From Sphingomonas rubra (GTDB lineage Bacteria > Pseudomonadota > Alphaproteobacteria > Sphingomonadales > Sphingomonadaceae): a stretch of 64,000 nt of DNA. Both the position numbers and the translations under genes were made by a program. Below, in pieces: positions 38,384 through 47,229 of the stretch (position 1 is the first letter of the stretch; the number at the start of each line of letters is the position of its first letter). The stretch covers positions 131,501 through 195,500 of the forward strand of contig NZ_FOXP01000003.1 in the NCBI RefSeq assembly GCF_900115745.1, read 5' to 3'. A model generated the notes under the pieces. That model was not told the origin of the DNA and ran no database searches. It saw only the letters and a program-made list of their open reading frames with translations.

Positions 38384-38814
38384 GCGCGCGCTTCTGGGAG
38401 GACACGCCGATCGAGCGGCTCGATCGGGGCCAGTGGGAAGCCTTGTGCGACGGTTGCGGCAAATGCTGCGTCCACAAGCTGGAGGACGAGGACACGGGGG
38501 AGCTGGTCGCCACCAACGTGTCGTGCCGGCTGCTCGACCGGCGCAGCGGCTTCTGCTCGGATTATCGCAACCGCCGTGCCTATGTGCCGGAGTGCGTACG
38601 GCTGACCAACGGCAACGTCCGCGGCATCGACTGGCTGCCGTCCACCTGCGCCTATCGCCTGCGCGCGGCCGGGGAGCCGCTGCCGGGGTGGCATTATCTC
38701 GTCTGTGGCGACCGGGAGGCGGTGCACGCCGCCGGCGAGTCGGTGCGCGGCTGGACGGTCAGCGAGGACGATGTCGGCGATCTCGAGGATCATGTCGTCG
38801 ACCGCATCCTCTGA
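38380..38814 (+). CDS. YcgN/UPF0260 family cysteine-cluster protein
   Basis: 144 residues from GTG 38380. The cysteine cluster CDGCGKCCVHKLED near the start, CRLLDRRSGFCSDY, PECVRL and STCAYRLRAAGEPLPGWH match the family, which probably binds a metal or Fe-S cluster. Function unknown. It is coupled to the SCO1 gene and overlaps the protease gene downstream by 23 nt. Confidence 0.9.
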   Translation: MSARFWEDTPIERLDRGQWEALCDGCGKCCVHKLEDEDTGELVATNVSCRLLDRRSGFCSDYRNRRAYVPECVRLTNGNVRGIDWLPSTCAYRLRAAGEPLPGWHYLVCGDREAVHAAGESVRGWTVSEDDVGDLEDHVVDRIL

Positions 38815-39478
38815 GATCGAGGTCGTCCGCCACGCGCGGGCGCGAGGATACCGACTGTCGATCGATCCGGCGAGCGGGCGGGCGCGACTGACGCTGCCTG
38901 CCCGCGCCGCGCTGAAGCCCGCGCTCGCCTGGGCACGCGGCAAGGCGGAATGGATCGCCGAACAGCGCGCACGATTGCCCACCCCCCGCCCCTTCGTCGA
39001 CGGCGCGGTGTTGCCGGTCGCCGATCGCGACCTGCTCCTCGTCCGCGAAGAAGGTAGTCGGCGAGCGCTGATCCGCGACGGCGACCGGCTGCTGATCGCC
39101 GGCCCGGAGGACACCGTCGCCCGCCGGGTAGAGGCATGGCTGCGACGACAGGCGCTCGATCTCCTCGCCGCCGAGACGCGCGAATATGCGGAAAAGGCGG
39201 GCGTCACCGTCGCCCATGTCGCGGTCGGGGATGCCAAGGGCCGTTGGGGAAGCTGCGCCTCGTCCGGCACGATCCGCTACAGCTGGCGGCTGCTGCTGGC
39301 GCCCGGCCATGTCCGCCGCGCCACGGTGGCGCACGAAGTGGCGCACCGCGTGCACATGAACCATGGCCCAGCCTTCCACGCGCTGGTAGCTCGGTTGTTC
39401 GAGGGCGATCCCGCCGCCGCGCGCGCGTGGTTGCGCGCCAACGGTGCCGCGCTTCACTGGTTCGGCAAGGGTTCCTGA
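38792..39478 (+). CDS. YgjP-like (DUF45) zinc metallopeptidase
   Basis: 228 residues. GDAKGRWGSCASSGTIRYSW followed by the zinc site VAHEVAHRVHMNHGPAFHAL (H-E-x-x-H and downstream His) is the DUF45/YgjP signature. Likely a cytoplasmic peptidase of unknown substrate. Its 3' end overlaps the convergent pbp1A gene by 25 nt. Confidence 0.88.
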   Translation: MSSTASSEIEVVRHARARGYRLSIDPASGRARLTLPARAALKPALAWARGKAEWIAEQRARLPTPRPFVDGAVLPVADRDLLLVREEGSRRALIRDGDRLLIAGPEDTVARRVEAWLRRQALDLLAAETREYAEKAGVTVAHVAVGDAKGRWGSCASSGTIRYSWRLLLAPGHVRRATVAHEVAHRVHMNHGPAFHALVARLFEGDPAAARAWLRANGAALHWFGKGS

Positions 39479-41550
39479 TCGCGCTCGGGCGGCGCGTTGC
39501 GCGGCTCGCGGATGTCACGCGGCGTCTGCTCGGGCACCGGCGCGCGGCCGGTCACCCGGTCGATCAATTCGTCGAGCTGCTGCGGCGCCGCGGCGGCGGG
39601 ATCGTCGCTCCGCGTCGGGTCGCGCTGGGGTGCATCGAGCGGAACGCCGTTCTCGTCCACCATCGCGCCCTGGTCGGGGGCGCTGTAATAGCTCTCCTCG
39701 TCCGGCTCGATCTGCCATTCGGGCAATGTCACCTGCGTCTCGAACTGCTCGATCGGGCGCGCGGCGGTGGCGCTGCGCATGAAGGCGGCGAAGGCGCGCG
39801 CGGGCGCGGTGCCGCCGTGCAGCCCGCTGATCGGGCGCGCATCGTCGCGGCCCATCCACACGCCCGTCGTCAACCCGGACGAGAAGCCCAGGAACCAGCC
39901 GTCCTTCTGCGAACTGGTCGTCCCCGTCTTGCCCGCCACCGGCCGCCCGATCTGCGCCTGGCGCCCGGTGCCGGTGTTGACCGCGGTCTGCAGCAGGTCC
40001 GTCATCTCGGCCGCGACATAGGGTGCGACGAGCACGTGGCTGCGATCGACCTCGTGCTGGTAGATCGTCTGCCCGTTGGCGGTGACCCGCGTGATCCCGT
40101 AAGGCGTCACCGCCACCCCCTTCGCTGCGACGCTGGCAAAGGCGCGCGTCATGTCGAGCAGCCGCACCTCGGAGGTGCCCAGCACCATCGAGGGGTGCGT
40201 GTTGACCGGCGTGGTGATGCCGAAACGCCGCGCCATGTCGGCGATGGTGGCAAACCCCACCTCCTGCCCCAGCTTCGCCGCCACCGTGTTGAGCGAGTAG
40301 GCAAAGGCGGTGCGGAGCGACACCGGCCCGGAATTGCGTCGCGAATCGTTGCGCGGGCTCCACCCGTCGATCGTCACCGGCTCGTCGACGACGGTGTCCT
40401 CCGGCTTGTGCCCCGCCTCCAGCGCCGCGAGGTAGACGAACAGCTTGAACGCCGATCCCGGCTGGCGCACCGCCTGCGTGGCGCGATTGTAGATGGACGA
40501 CACGTAATCCTTGCCGCCGACCATCGCGCGCACCGCGCCGTCGCGATCGAGGCTGACCAGCGCCCCCTGCACGCCCGGCGGCGCGTTGGCGCGGATCGCG
40601 AGGTCGGCGGCGCGCTGCATCGCCGGATCGATCGTCGTCCACACCTCCAGCGGCGCCTCCGTCTCGTCGATCAGCGTGTCGAGCAGCGGCAAGGCCCAGT
40701 CGGTAAAGTAGCGGGCGCTGTTCTGCCGCGCCGGCGAGGCGAGCTTCAGGCTCTCCGGATCGGCCCGCGCCGCCTCGGCCTGGCTGATATAGCCGTTCCT
40801 GACCATCTGGCGGATGACGACGCCCGCGCGACCCCGCGCCGCCTCCGCATCGGCGGTCGGCGAGTAGTTGGACGGTGCCTTGACCAGCCCCGCGATCACC
40901 GCCGCCTCGGCCAGGCTCAACCGCTCGGCCCCGTGCCCGAAGAACTTCCGCGATGCCGCGTCGATGCCGTACGCGCCGCCGCCGTAATAGACCTTGTTGA
41001 GGTAGAGTTCGAGAATCTGGGCCTTGGTGAATTTCCGCTCCAGCGCCAGCGCCAGGATCCACTCGCGGAACTTGCGCCCGAACTTCTTCTGGTTGTTGAG
41101 GAAGACGTTGCGCGCCAGCTGCTGCGTGATGGTGGAGCCGCCCTGTACCCAGCGACCGCGCGCGAACCGCACCTCGACCGAGCGGGCGATGCCGATCGGA
41201 TCGATGCCGGGGTGCGAGCGGAAGCGGCGATCCTCCACCGCGACCGTGGCCTCGCGCATCACGCGCGGGATGTCGGCATAGGGCAGCCACTCGCCGTAAC
41301 TCGGCCCCAGCGAGACGAGCAGCGACCCGTCGGCGGCGTGGACGCGGATCATCTGCCCGTTGGGCGACGATTTCAGCTCCTCGAAGCTCGGCAATTGCGA
41401 CCGCGCGACGTAGACCGCGACCAGCAGTGCGCCGAACAGCAGCACCGCCAGCCCGACCAGGACCTTGAGCGCCAGCATCGCGCGGCGGCGCCACGGCGAC
41501 CTCGCGGGGGCGGAGCGGGACGATCGGGTTGCGGGACGCTGACGGGCCAT
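39454..41550 (-). CDS. penicillin-binding protein 1A
   Basis: 698 residues. Short cytoplasmic basic head, one membrane anchor (about 27-47), transglycosylase domain (VAVEDRRFRSHPGIDPIG with catalytic Glu, GGSTITQQLARN, KVYYGGGAYGI) and transpeptidase domain with SxxK in QPGSAFKLF, SLN in YSLNTVAAK and KTG in AGKTGTTSSQ. It polymerises and crosslinks peptidoglycan. It starts 13 nt after the flavoprotein gene of the polyketide operon, with its GAGGG ribosome site between, so part of its transcription may come from that operon. Confidence 0.96.
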   Translation of the reverse strand: MARQRPATRSSRSAPARSPWRRRAMLALKVLVGLAVLLFGALLVAVYVARSQLPSFEELKSSPNGQMIRVHAADGSLLVSLGPSYGEWLPYADIPRVMREATVAVEDRRFRSHPGIDPIGIARSVEVRFARGRWVQGGSTITQQLARNVFLNNQKKFGRKFREWILALALERKFTKAQILELYLNKVYYGGGAYGIDAASRKFFGHGAERLSLAEAAVIAGLVKAPSNYSPTADAEAARGRAGVVIRQMVRNGYISQAEAARADPESLKLASPARQNSARYFTDWALPLLDTLIDETEAPLEVWTTIDPAMQRAADLAIRANAPPGVQGALVSLDRDGAVRAMVGGKDYVSSIYNRATQAVRQPGSAFKLFVYLAALEAGHKPEDTVVDEPVTIDGWSPRNDSRRNSGPVSLRTAFAYSLNTVAAKLGQEVGFATIADMARRFGITTPVNTHPSMVLGTSEVRLLDMTRAFASVAAKGVAVTPYGITRVTANGQTIYQHEVDRSHVLVAPYVAAEMTDLLQTAVNTGTGRQAQIGRPVAGKTGTTSSQKDGWFLGFSSGLTTGVWMGRDDARPISGLHGGTAPARAFAAFMRSATAARPIEQFETQVTLPEWQIEPDEESYYSAPDQGAMVDENGVPLDAPQRDPTRSDDPAAAAPQQLDELIDRVTGRAPVPEQTPRDIREPRNAPPERDQEPLPNQ

Positions 41551-41563
41551 GGACGCCCTCGAA

Positions 41564-42697
41564 TTACGCGTTAACCGCTCCCGCGACAAGCGACGGACGG
41601 GTTCCGTCCTCCGCATCCCGCGGCAACCGGGTGGCATGGGCGACGGCGCGGATCGTCGCGGCCGGCAGCAGCCCGACGAGCAGCGGCGCCAGGCGGCTCT
41701 CGGCCAGGTCGCGGGCGAGCCCGGCGGCCATGATCGGGCGGCGGATCGCGCGCGCGAACCGCGGCTGCCACCCGGCGGCCGCGGCGGGACCGCCCCGCGC
41801 ATGCGCCGCGGCGGCGGACAGGCCGCTCGCCAGCGCGATCCCCATCCCCTCGCCCGCCAGCGACGGAATGACGCCGGCCTGATCGCCCAGCCGGAACAGG
41901 CCGGCGTCGCCGCGCCGCGCCTGCCAGCCATAAGGCACGTTGGCGATCGCATCGATCCGGGCGAGCGACGTCATGAAGGCCAGCCGCTCGCCCAGCATCG
42001 GTGCCTCGCGGCCGAGCGCGCCCAGCAACGCGCCCGGGTTGCCCGTCTCGGTCAACCGCGAGCGATGCACGGCGAGGCACAGATTGGCGCTGCCGTCCTC
42101 CTGTACCACCAGTCCGGCATAGCCGCCGCGGAACAGGTGAAGCTCGATCGCGTCGCCGATCATGGCGGCGAGGCGCGGATGCGGATCGAGGCGCACCCGC
42201 AGGCCCAGCGTCGGGTCCGCCCCCCTCGCCCCGGCCGGCCGCGCGACGCCGCGCAGGTCGTGCTTGCCCGTAGCGAGGAACAGCGCGTCGGCCGAGACGC
42301 GGGTATCGTCGGCGAGGCGGACGCTGCCCGCCTCCACCGCCCGTACGACGACTCCGCGCTCGACCCCGGCCAGCGCCGTCGCGCGCGCCAGCAGCAGCGC
42401 GTCGAGCCGCCGCCGCGACACCGCCAGCGCCGCGAAGGGCAACGCCGCCTCTACCCGGCGCGAGCCCGCGAACAGCCGCGCGCGGGTGATCCGGGCAGGG
42501 TTGAGCAGATCGGCGTCGATCCCGATCCGCCCCAGCGTCGCCAGCGTCCGCCAGCTGAGGAATCCGCCGCACAGCGCATCCTCGTCGTCGCGGCTCCGCT
42601 CCAGCAGCACCGCGCGCGTGCCGCCCTGCGCCAGCGCGATCGCGGCGGCCGATCCGGCCGGGCCGCCACCGACGATCAGCGCAGCCGTTCGACGCAC
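41564..42697 (-). CDS. FAD-dependent oxidoreductase of the type III PKS operon
   Basis: 377 residues from a GTG (VRRTAALIVGGGPAGSA), 22 nt inside the preceding methyltransferase gene. The FAD-binding GGGPAGSAAAIALAQGG and the late FRLGDQAGVIPSLAGEG (GD motif) place it with geranylgeranyl-reductase/aromatic-hydroxylase flavoproteins. In related clusters (e.g. SrsC with SrsA-SrsB) such an enzyme hydroxylates the ring to a quinone. Here the role is inferred from position. Confidence 0.85.
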   Translation of the reverse strand: MRRTAALIVGGGPAGSAAAIALAQGGTRAVLLERSRDDEDALCGGFLSWRTLATLGRIGIDADLLNPARITRARLFAGSRRVEAALPFAALAVSRRRLDALLLARATALAGVERGVVVRAVEAGSVRLADDTRVSADALFLATGKHDLRGVARPAGARGADPTLGLRVRLDPHPRLAAMIGDAIELHLFRGGYAGLVVQEDGSANLCLAVHRSRLTETGNPGALLGALGREAPMLGERLAFMTSLARIDAIANVPYGWQARRGDAGLFRLGDQAGVIPSLAGEGMGIALASGLSAAAAHARGGPAAAAGWQPRFARAIRRPIMAAGLARDLAESRLAPLLVGLLPAATIRAVAHATRLPRDAEDGTRPSLVAGAVNA

Positions 42698-43359
42698 AGC
42701 CGGAACGGAAAGGCGCGGAACACGCGGGCGCCGTCGACTCCGGCCTCGCCGAGCAGCGGCGGCCACTCCGCGGGGCGAAAGGCGCGCGCGATCGACAGGG
42801 TGCCGTCATGGCGGACGATCGGGTGCCAGCGCGCGATCGTCGCCAGCAGTGGAAAGCCGCGATGCGCGACTTGGTGTCGATGCAGGTCGTTGACCAGCCA
42901 GCAGCGCGCGTGCGCGTCCATGAAGCGCAGAAAGGCGACCAGTTCCCCCTCCGTCATGTGGTGCGCGACCAGGCTGCTGACGATCGCGTCCCAGCCGCCG
43001 CCCATCTCCGCGTAATCGCCGGTGACCCAGCGGATACGCGATCCCGCCGGCGTCCGCGCCCGCGCCGCGCGCTCGCTGCGCGGGTTGAGGTCGACGCCGA
43101 CCAGATCGACGGCGAGACCCCGCCGGTCGGCCCAGCGCTCGATCGCTCTCAGCGCGTCGCCGTCGCCGAACCCGACGTCGAGCAGCCGCAGCCGATCCTT
43201 GTTCCGGCTCGCGCGGGCGAGAAAGGCGAGCGTCGGGCGGATCGCCAGGGTCACGACGTTGACGCGCGCCAGATCGCGGACCACGTCGGCGTAGACGCGC
43301 GCGTCGAGATCGTCGGCGTCCATCAGCTCGGGTCCGTCGGCGCGCGTCGCCAGCGTCAT
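42676..43359 (-). CDS. class I SAM methyltransferase of the type III PKS operon
   Basis: 227 residues. Motif I is LLDVGFGDGDALRAIE, with VGVDLNPRSE after it and WDAIVSSLVAHHMTEGELV as the motif IV region. It probably methylates the polyketide product on O or C. The ATG overlaps the PKS stop by 4 nt (ATGA) and the 3' end overlaps the flavoprotein by 22 nt. Confidence 0.88.
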   Translation of the reverse strand: MTLATRADGPELMDADDLDARVYADVVRDLARVNVVTLAIRPTLAFLARASRNKDRLRLLDVGFGDGDALRAIERWADRRGLAVDLVGVDLNPRSERAARARTPAGSRIRWVTGDYAEMGGGWDAIVSSLVAHHMTEGELVAFLRFMDAHARCWLVNDLHRHQVAHRGFPLLATIARWHPIVRHDGTLSIARAFRPAEWPPLLGEAGVDGARVFRAFPFRLCVERLR

Positions 43360-44420
43360 CGCGCGCTCCGGAAGCCGAGGCCCTCGGCCGCCAGGCCCGG
43401 CCCGAAGGCGAGCGCCACGCCGTGCTCGATCGGCGGTCCCGCGAGCAGCCGCTCCAGCGTGAACATCAGCGTCGCCGACGACATGTTGCCGCTCCCGTGA
43501 AGCACGTCGCGCGCGGCGGCGAGCGCGTCGGGCGGCAGGTCGAGCGCCTGCTCCACCGCGTCGAGGATCGACCGGCCACCGGCATGTACCGCCCATCCGT
43601 CGATCCCCGCCGCCCCCCGCCCGGCCGTCGTCACCGCCACGAAATCGGGATCGGCCAGCGCGGTGGCGATCCGGCGCGGCACCTCGCCCGACAGCTCCAT
43701 GGCGAAGCCCTGATCGGTGATCGTCCAGCGGATCAGGTCGGCGCTGTCGGGCAACGTCGCGGCGAACGGCGCCTCCAGCGCGAAGCCGCCGGGTTCCGCG
43801 GCGACCAGCGCCGCGGCGGCGCCGTCGCCGAACTGCAGCATGGCGAGCAGCGGCTCCACCTCGTCGGTGTCGCGCAGGTGCAGCGTCGACAATTCGCAGC
43901 ACACCACCAGCACGCGCGCGCCGGGCTCCGACCGGACGAGGTGACGGGCGGTGCGCAGCGCCGCCACCGCGGCGTAGCAGCCCATGAACCCGATCAGCAG
44001 CCGCTCCACCGATCCCGGCAGCCCCAATCGCCGCGCGATGATCTGGTCGAGGCCGGGCGCGACGAAGCCGGTGCAGCTCGCCACCACCAGATGCGTGACC
44101 GCGCCGATCGGCCGCTGACGCTCCAGCGCGGCGATCGCCGCCAGCGCGAGGTCGGGGGCGGCGCGCGCGTAGATTTCCATGCGTGCGGCGGTGCCCGGCA
44201 GCCGCTCGTCCGCGTAGAAGCCGCCGGGCGCGGTCGGACCGCCACCGTCGGGACCGGTCGGCAGTACCGACCAGCGATGCTCGATCCCCGCCCGCGCCGC
44301 CATGCGCGCGAACAGCGCCCGGCGATCGGCGCGGACACGATGCGTCGCCCAGTCGATAAAGGCCGCGTGCACGTCGTGCCCGGGCGTCGCCGAGCCGACG
44401 GCGAGAAGATGGGCTGCCAC
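43356..44420 (-). CDS. type III polyketide synthase (chalcone synthase family)
   Basis: 354 residues from a GTG with an AAGGAA ribosome site 6-7 nt upstream; the frame stays open further up but without ATG context. The catalytic triad is present: Cys in VASCTGFVAPGLD, His in WAVHAGGRSILDAVE and Asn in HGSGNMSSATLMF. Such enzymes extend acyl-CoA starters with malonyl-CoA to resorcinols, pyrones or phloroglucinols. With the methyltransferase and flavoprotein it makes a compact three-enzyme pathway, probably for a lipid or pigment of the envelope. The starter and product are unknown. Confidence 0.93.
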   Translation of the reverse strand: MAAHLLAVGSATPGHDVHAAFIDWATHRVRADRRALFARMAARAGIEHRWSVLPTGPDGGGPTAPGGFYADERLPGTAARMEIYARAAPDLALAAIAALERQRPIGAVTHLVVASCTGFVAPGLDQIIARRLGLPGSVERLLIGFMGCYAAVAALRTARHLVRSEPGARVLVVCCELSTLHLRDTDEVEPLLAMLQFGDGAAAALVAAEPGGFALEAPFAATLPDSADLIRWTITDQGFAMELSGEVPRRIATALADPDFVAVTTAGRGAAGIDGWAVHAGGRSILDAVEQALDLPPDALAAARDVLHGSGNMSSATLMFTLERLLAGPPIEHGVALAFGPGLAAEGLGFRSAR

Positions 44421-44701
44421 GTCGCTTTCCTTAATCCCCAGAGGGTTGCCGCTCAACCCGCGAGCGCGCCCAACGCTCCCCGTCGACCATGCAGGGACGA
44501 TCGGTGGACGATACATCGCCGACGATCCGCACCGAAATGGTGAGGATCGATGCATACCGGTGCTAAATAACAGTACATCGTCAATTAATGATATCTTTTC
44601 TCTTGCTTTCGCGACGCAGGAACGCTTGTCGGGAAACCATTGGGATTCCGAGAGTTCGGTTATCACCGATGGTTCAAGGAAGTACCGGGGGACGCGTCGA
44701 G

Positions 44702-45160
44702 ATGGCCGACGAGACGGTAGTTACGTTGATCAAGGACCTCACCGCCAAATTATCGGCGGTGGCGGAGGAGTTCACCACGCGCGCGGAGCAGATCGGTTAT
44801 CCCGAAACGGCCGTTTCTTCCACACGCGACCAATCGGCTCGTCTCGCGATGGTCCGCACGCTGCTTGACCAGCGTCGGCAACGTCGGGATTTCCTGCCGG
44901 AAGAATTGTTTCACGAGCCGGCCTGGGACATGCTGTTGGCGCTGTACCTCGCCTGGCACGAAGGGCGAACGATGAACGTCAAGACGCTGGTGAGCAACTC
45001 GGAGGCCCCGGTCACCACGTCGCAGCGCTGGATCGACCATCTCGCCAAACTGGCCCTGGTGACGCGCGTCGTCGATCCGGCCGATCGGCGCCGGATCGAG
45101 GTGACGCTGAGCGAGTCCGGGTTGCAGGCGATCGACGCCTATCTGACCGCGCTCGACTGA
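44702..45160 (+). CDS. MarR-like winged-helix regulator
   Basis: 152 residues from the ATG at 44702; an ATG at 44669 is also in frame. A winged helix lies at about 75-145: EPAWDMLLALYLAWHEGR, VTTSQRWIDHLAKLALVTRV (recognition helix) and DPADRRRIEVTLSESG (wing), as in MarR regulators. The N-terminal 60 residues are a helical extension. It is divergent from the type III PKS operon across an AT-richer 281-bp gap (44421-44701) and is the likely regulator of it. Confidence 0.82.
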   Translation: MADETVVTLIKDLTAKLSAVAEEFTTRAEQIGYPETAVSSTRDQSARLAMVRTLLDQRRQRRDFLPEELFHEPAWDMLLALYLAWHEGRTMNVKTLVSNSEAPVTTSQRWIDHLAKLALVTRVVDPADRRRIEVTLSESGLQAIDAYLTALD

Positions 45161-45166
45161 GCCGGA

Positions 45167-45658
45167 TCAGCAGGCCGCGGCATCGGGATCGATCGTCGTC
45201 GTCAGCCGCCGGGCGGCGCGACGGGCAAAGGCAAGGGTGCAGCGCCGGCGAACATGGGCGGCCAGCGGCACCGTCGCGGCCTCGCGCATGATCGCCGCAT
45301 CGTAGCGGTCGGCGACGATCACGCCGGTCCGCTCGGGCAGGAAGGCGGGGCCGTCCAGCGGCGCCGGATCGAACCCGGCGGGCACCGCCCAGAAATACCG
45401 GTCGCAATGCGCCAGGTAATCGGGCCATTTGCCGTCGCCGAGCAGGTCGGTGCGCGACACCTTGATCTCGACCACGACGATCCGGCCCTTGGCGTCGAGC
45501 GCCATCAGGTCCGCCCGGCGACCGCCTTCCAGCGGCACCTCCGCCAGCGCGACAAGGTCGTGGCGCAGCAGCATGCGGGTGACGCCGCGTGCCACGTCGG
45601 CGGCGCACAGCGCGGGATCACCGCCGTCGCGGCAGGAAGGAGGAGCAGTGTCGAGCAC
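45167..45658 (-). CDS. mmcB: MmcB family DNA repair protein
   Basis: 163 residues from a GTG. The nuclease-like core GGRRADLMALDAKGRIVVVE, IKVSRTDLLGDGKWPDYLAH and CDRYFWAV is the MmcB/DUF4-type signature with D...E-x-K catalytic residues. In Caulobacter the homologue is needed for resistance to mitomycin C. A LexA-type box 11 nt upstream of the start suggests damage induction. Confidence 0.9.
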   Translation of the reverse strand: MLDTAPPSCRDGGDPALCAADVARGVTRMLLRHDLVALAEVPLEGGRRADLMALDAKGRIVVVEIKVSRTDLLGDGKWPDYLAHCDRYFWAVPAGFDPAPLDGPAFLPERTGVIVADRYDAAIMREAATVPLAAHVRRRCTLAFARRAARRLTTTIDPDAAAC

Positions 45659-45669
45659 CGCTTCTTCTA

Positions 45670-45684
45670 GAACAGTACAGGAAC
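45670..45684 (-). promoter_or_regulatory. LexA (SOS) box of mmcB
   Basis: GAAC-AGTACAG-GAAC on the plus strand, i.e. GTTC-N7-GTTC read toward mmcB, is exactly the alphaproteobacterial SOS box. It ends 11 nt before the mmcB GTG, where it would block initiation. Confidence 0.7.
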
Positions 45685-45698
45685 GGGGCCAAGCCCCG
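45684..45698. terminator. small hairpin after the SleB-like gene
   Basis: CGGGGC-CAA-GCCCCG, a 6-bp stem, lies 8 nt beyond the stop of the leftward hydrolase gene and abuts the mmcB LexA box. A weak terminator is plausible; there is no T-run. Confidence 0.35.
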
Positions 45699-45706
45699 GC
45701 CGACGG

Positions 45707-46288
45707 TCAGCGATAGAAAACGTGGTGACCGATCATCGCCACGCGGCGCAGGCGCGGTGCGGGCGCCCGCTCGGGCGTGTTGAAATAGAGCGCCGTCTCG
45801 GCCGCGCCGTCCCACGCGTCGGCGAGCGCCACGCGGGCGACCGCCACCGCGGTACGATAGGCCGCGCGCTCCTCGTCGATCGACGGGATGCGACCGCCCC
45901 GGACGAAGCCGAACTGCCCGCGCTGGGTGACGACGCCGCACACGTCGGCGGGGAAACGGCCCGACTTGGCACGGTTGATGATGACCTGTGCCACGGCGAG
46001 CTGGCCGGGAAGCGGCTCGCCCTTCGATTCGAAATAGACGGCGCTCGCCAGGCAGCGGGTCGCCTCGTCGGCGACCTCTCGATCCTGCGCGGCGACGGCG
46101 GCGTCGAGGCTCGCGAACTCCACCGCCTCGTCCTGCGCGTCATCGATGGTAGCGGGAACCTTTGCCGGGCTCGTCGATTTGATCGTCGAGACGGCGGAAG
46201 CGGCGTCGGCCGCGTAAGCGGATGTATCGAGACTGGCCAGCGCGAGCGTGGCGACTGCGACCGACGTGATCCGCTTGAAAAAGAGCAT
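45707..46288 (-). CDS. cell wall hydrolase, SleB/Hydrolase_2 type
   Basis: 193 residues with a signal peptide (MLFFKRITSVAVATLALASL). The hydrolase domain starts CLASAVYFESKGEPLPGQ (catalytic Glu region), then AVAQVIINRAKSGRFP and CGVVTQRGQFGFVRGG. It cleaves peptidoglycan in the periplasm. Monocistronic; 153 bp separate it from the DUF1491 gene. Confidence 0.9.
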   Translation of the reverse strand: MLFFKRITSVAVATLALASLDTSAYAADAASAVSTIKSTSPAKVPATIDDAQDEAVEFASLDAAVAAQDREVADEATRCLASAVYFESKGEPLPGQLAVAQVIINRAKSGRFPADVCGVVTQRGQFGFVRGGRIPSIDEERAAYRTAVAVARVALADAWDGAAETALYFNTPERAPAPRLRRVAMIGHHVFYR

Positions 46289-46441
46289 TCATCCGACAAC
46301 CGATGCGGTGAGATGACGGGTAGATCTCGCCGCGAAAGCCGATCGTCCGCCGGTCCCCCCGACTGCGTCGCCGCCCGGATCATGTCCGAAACGGCCCAAC
46401 GCTACTGCGATGACGCCGCCTCTTCCAACCTCCTCGTCGCG

Positions 46442-46768
46442 TCAATCCGCCGCGATCGTTTCGGCGACGAGCCGTTCCGCGCCCGCGACCTGTAGCTCGA
46501 TTACCCATAGATCGGGATCGCGCGCGCGCCGCCGCCGCCAGTAGCCGGAGAGGTCCTCGGCCGGAGTCGAGTCGATCAGCGCCACTCGCCCGGTCGCGCC
46601 CAGACCGCGCTCGACCAGCCGTTCGGCACCGCCGGGTTCGGCCACGATCGCCAGGATCGCCCCGCCCTGCTCGTCGCCGCGGGCCAGCACCACGCCGAAG
46701 CCGCCCGCATCGTTGGTCCGCCGCAGCATCGCCGAGACGAGCACGCCCGACGGCAACCGCCCGCTCAC
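46442..46768 (-). CDS. DUF1491 family protein
   Basis: 108 residues from a GTG that overlaps the thioesterase stop by 4 nt. GGFGVVLARGDEQGGAILAI in the first half and RRARDPDLWVIELQ near the end match DUF1491, a small alphaproteobacterial family of unknown function. It is the last gene of a ptsN-thioesterase-DUF1491 unit. Confidence 0.82.
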   Translation of the reverse strand: MSGRLPSGVLVSAMLRRTNDAGGFGVVLARGDEQGGAILAIVAEPGGAERLVERGLGATGRVALIDSTPAEDLSGYWRRRRARDPDLWVIELQVAGAERLVAETIAAD

Positions 46769-47229
46769 GCCGCTCGCCCGACATAGCCGGGCAGACCGGC
46801 GAGCGGGATGCGCGACCGCATGAAGGTGCCGGTGCCGCGCGCGACCTCCTCGCCCTCCACATCGATCAGCCGCGCCTCGCCGATCAGCACCCGGCGCCGA
46901 CCGCTGATCCAGCGTCCCTCCGCCACCACCGGACCGGGGCCGAGCGGCTTGGTGAAGATCAGGTTGAACGCGGTCGTCAGCAGGAAACGATCGCTGACAA
47001 GGCTGTTGCACGCGTAAAAGGCGGCATCGTCGAGCATCTTGAAATAGCTGGTGCCGTGCGCCGCCCCTGCCGCGTGGAAGTGACGCTCGTCGAGGACGAA
47101 GCGGATGGTCGCGGCGCCCGGCGCGACGATGGTGAGCGATGATTCGAAGAAGCGATTGATCGGCGCCTCGGCGTAGAGCGCCTCCAGCGCACGGAAATGC
47201 GCGTGCTCGCCACGATCCTCAGGCGGCAT
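46765..47229 (-). CDS. PaaI-like hotdog thioesterase
   Basis: 154 residues, one hotdog fold: HFHAAGAAHGTSYFKMLDDA (H-x-x-x-G-x-x-H-G-x-x-x-x-x-x-D, the active-site helix) and FLLTTAFNLIFTKPLGPGPV. It hydrolyses an acyl-CoA of unknown identity. It overlaps ptsN by 11 nt and the DUF1491 gene by 4 nt. Confidence 0.88.
   Translation of the reverse strand: MPPEDRGEHAHFRALEALYAEAPINRFFESSLTIVAPGAATIRFVLDERHFHAAGAAHGTSYFKMLDDAAFYACNSLVSDRFLLTTAFNLIFTKPLGPGPVVAEGRWISGRRRVLIGEARLIDVEGEEVARGTGTFMRSRIPLAGLPGYVGRAA

Noticed and set aside
39136..41574. 812-codon rightward frame over pbp1A
   Set aside because: Antisense to a gene with all PBP motifs; no recognisable protein features.
44588..44701. Longer N-terminus of the MarR-like gene from 44588
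   Set aside because: The extra 38 codons are basic and AT-rich promoter-like sequence; the ATG at 44702 after a GGGGGA site fits better.
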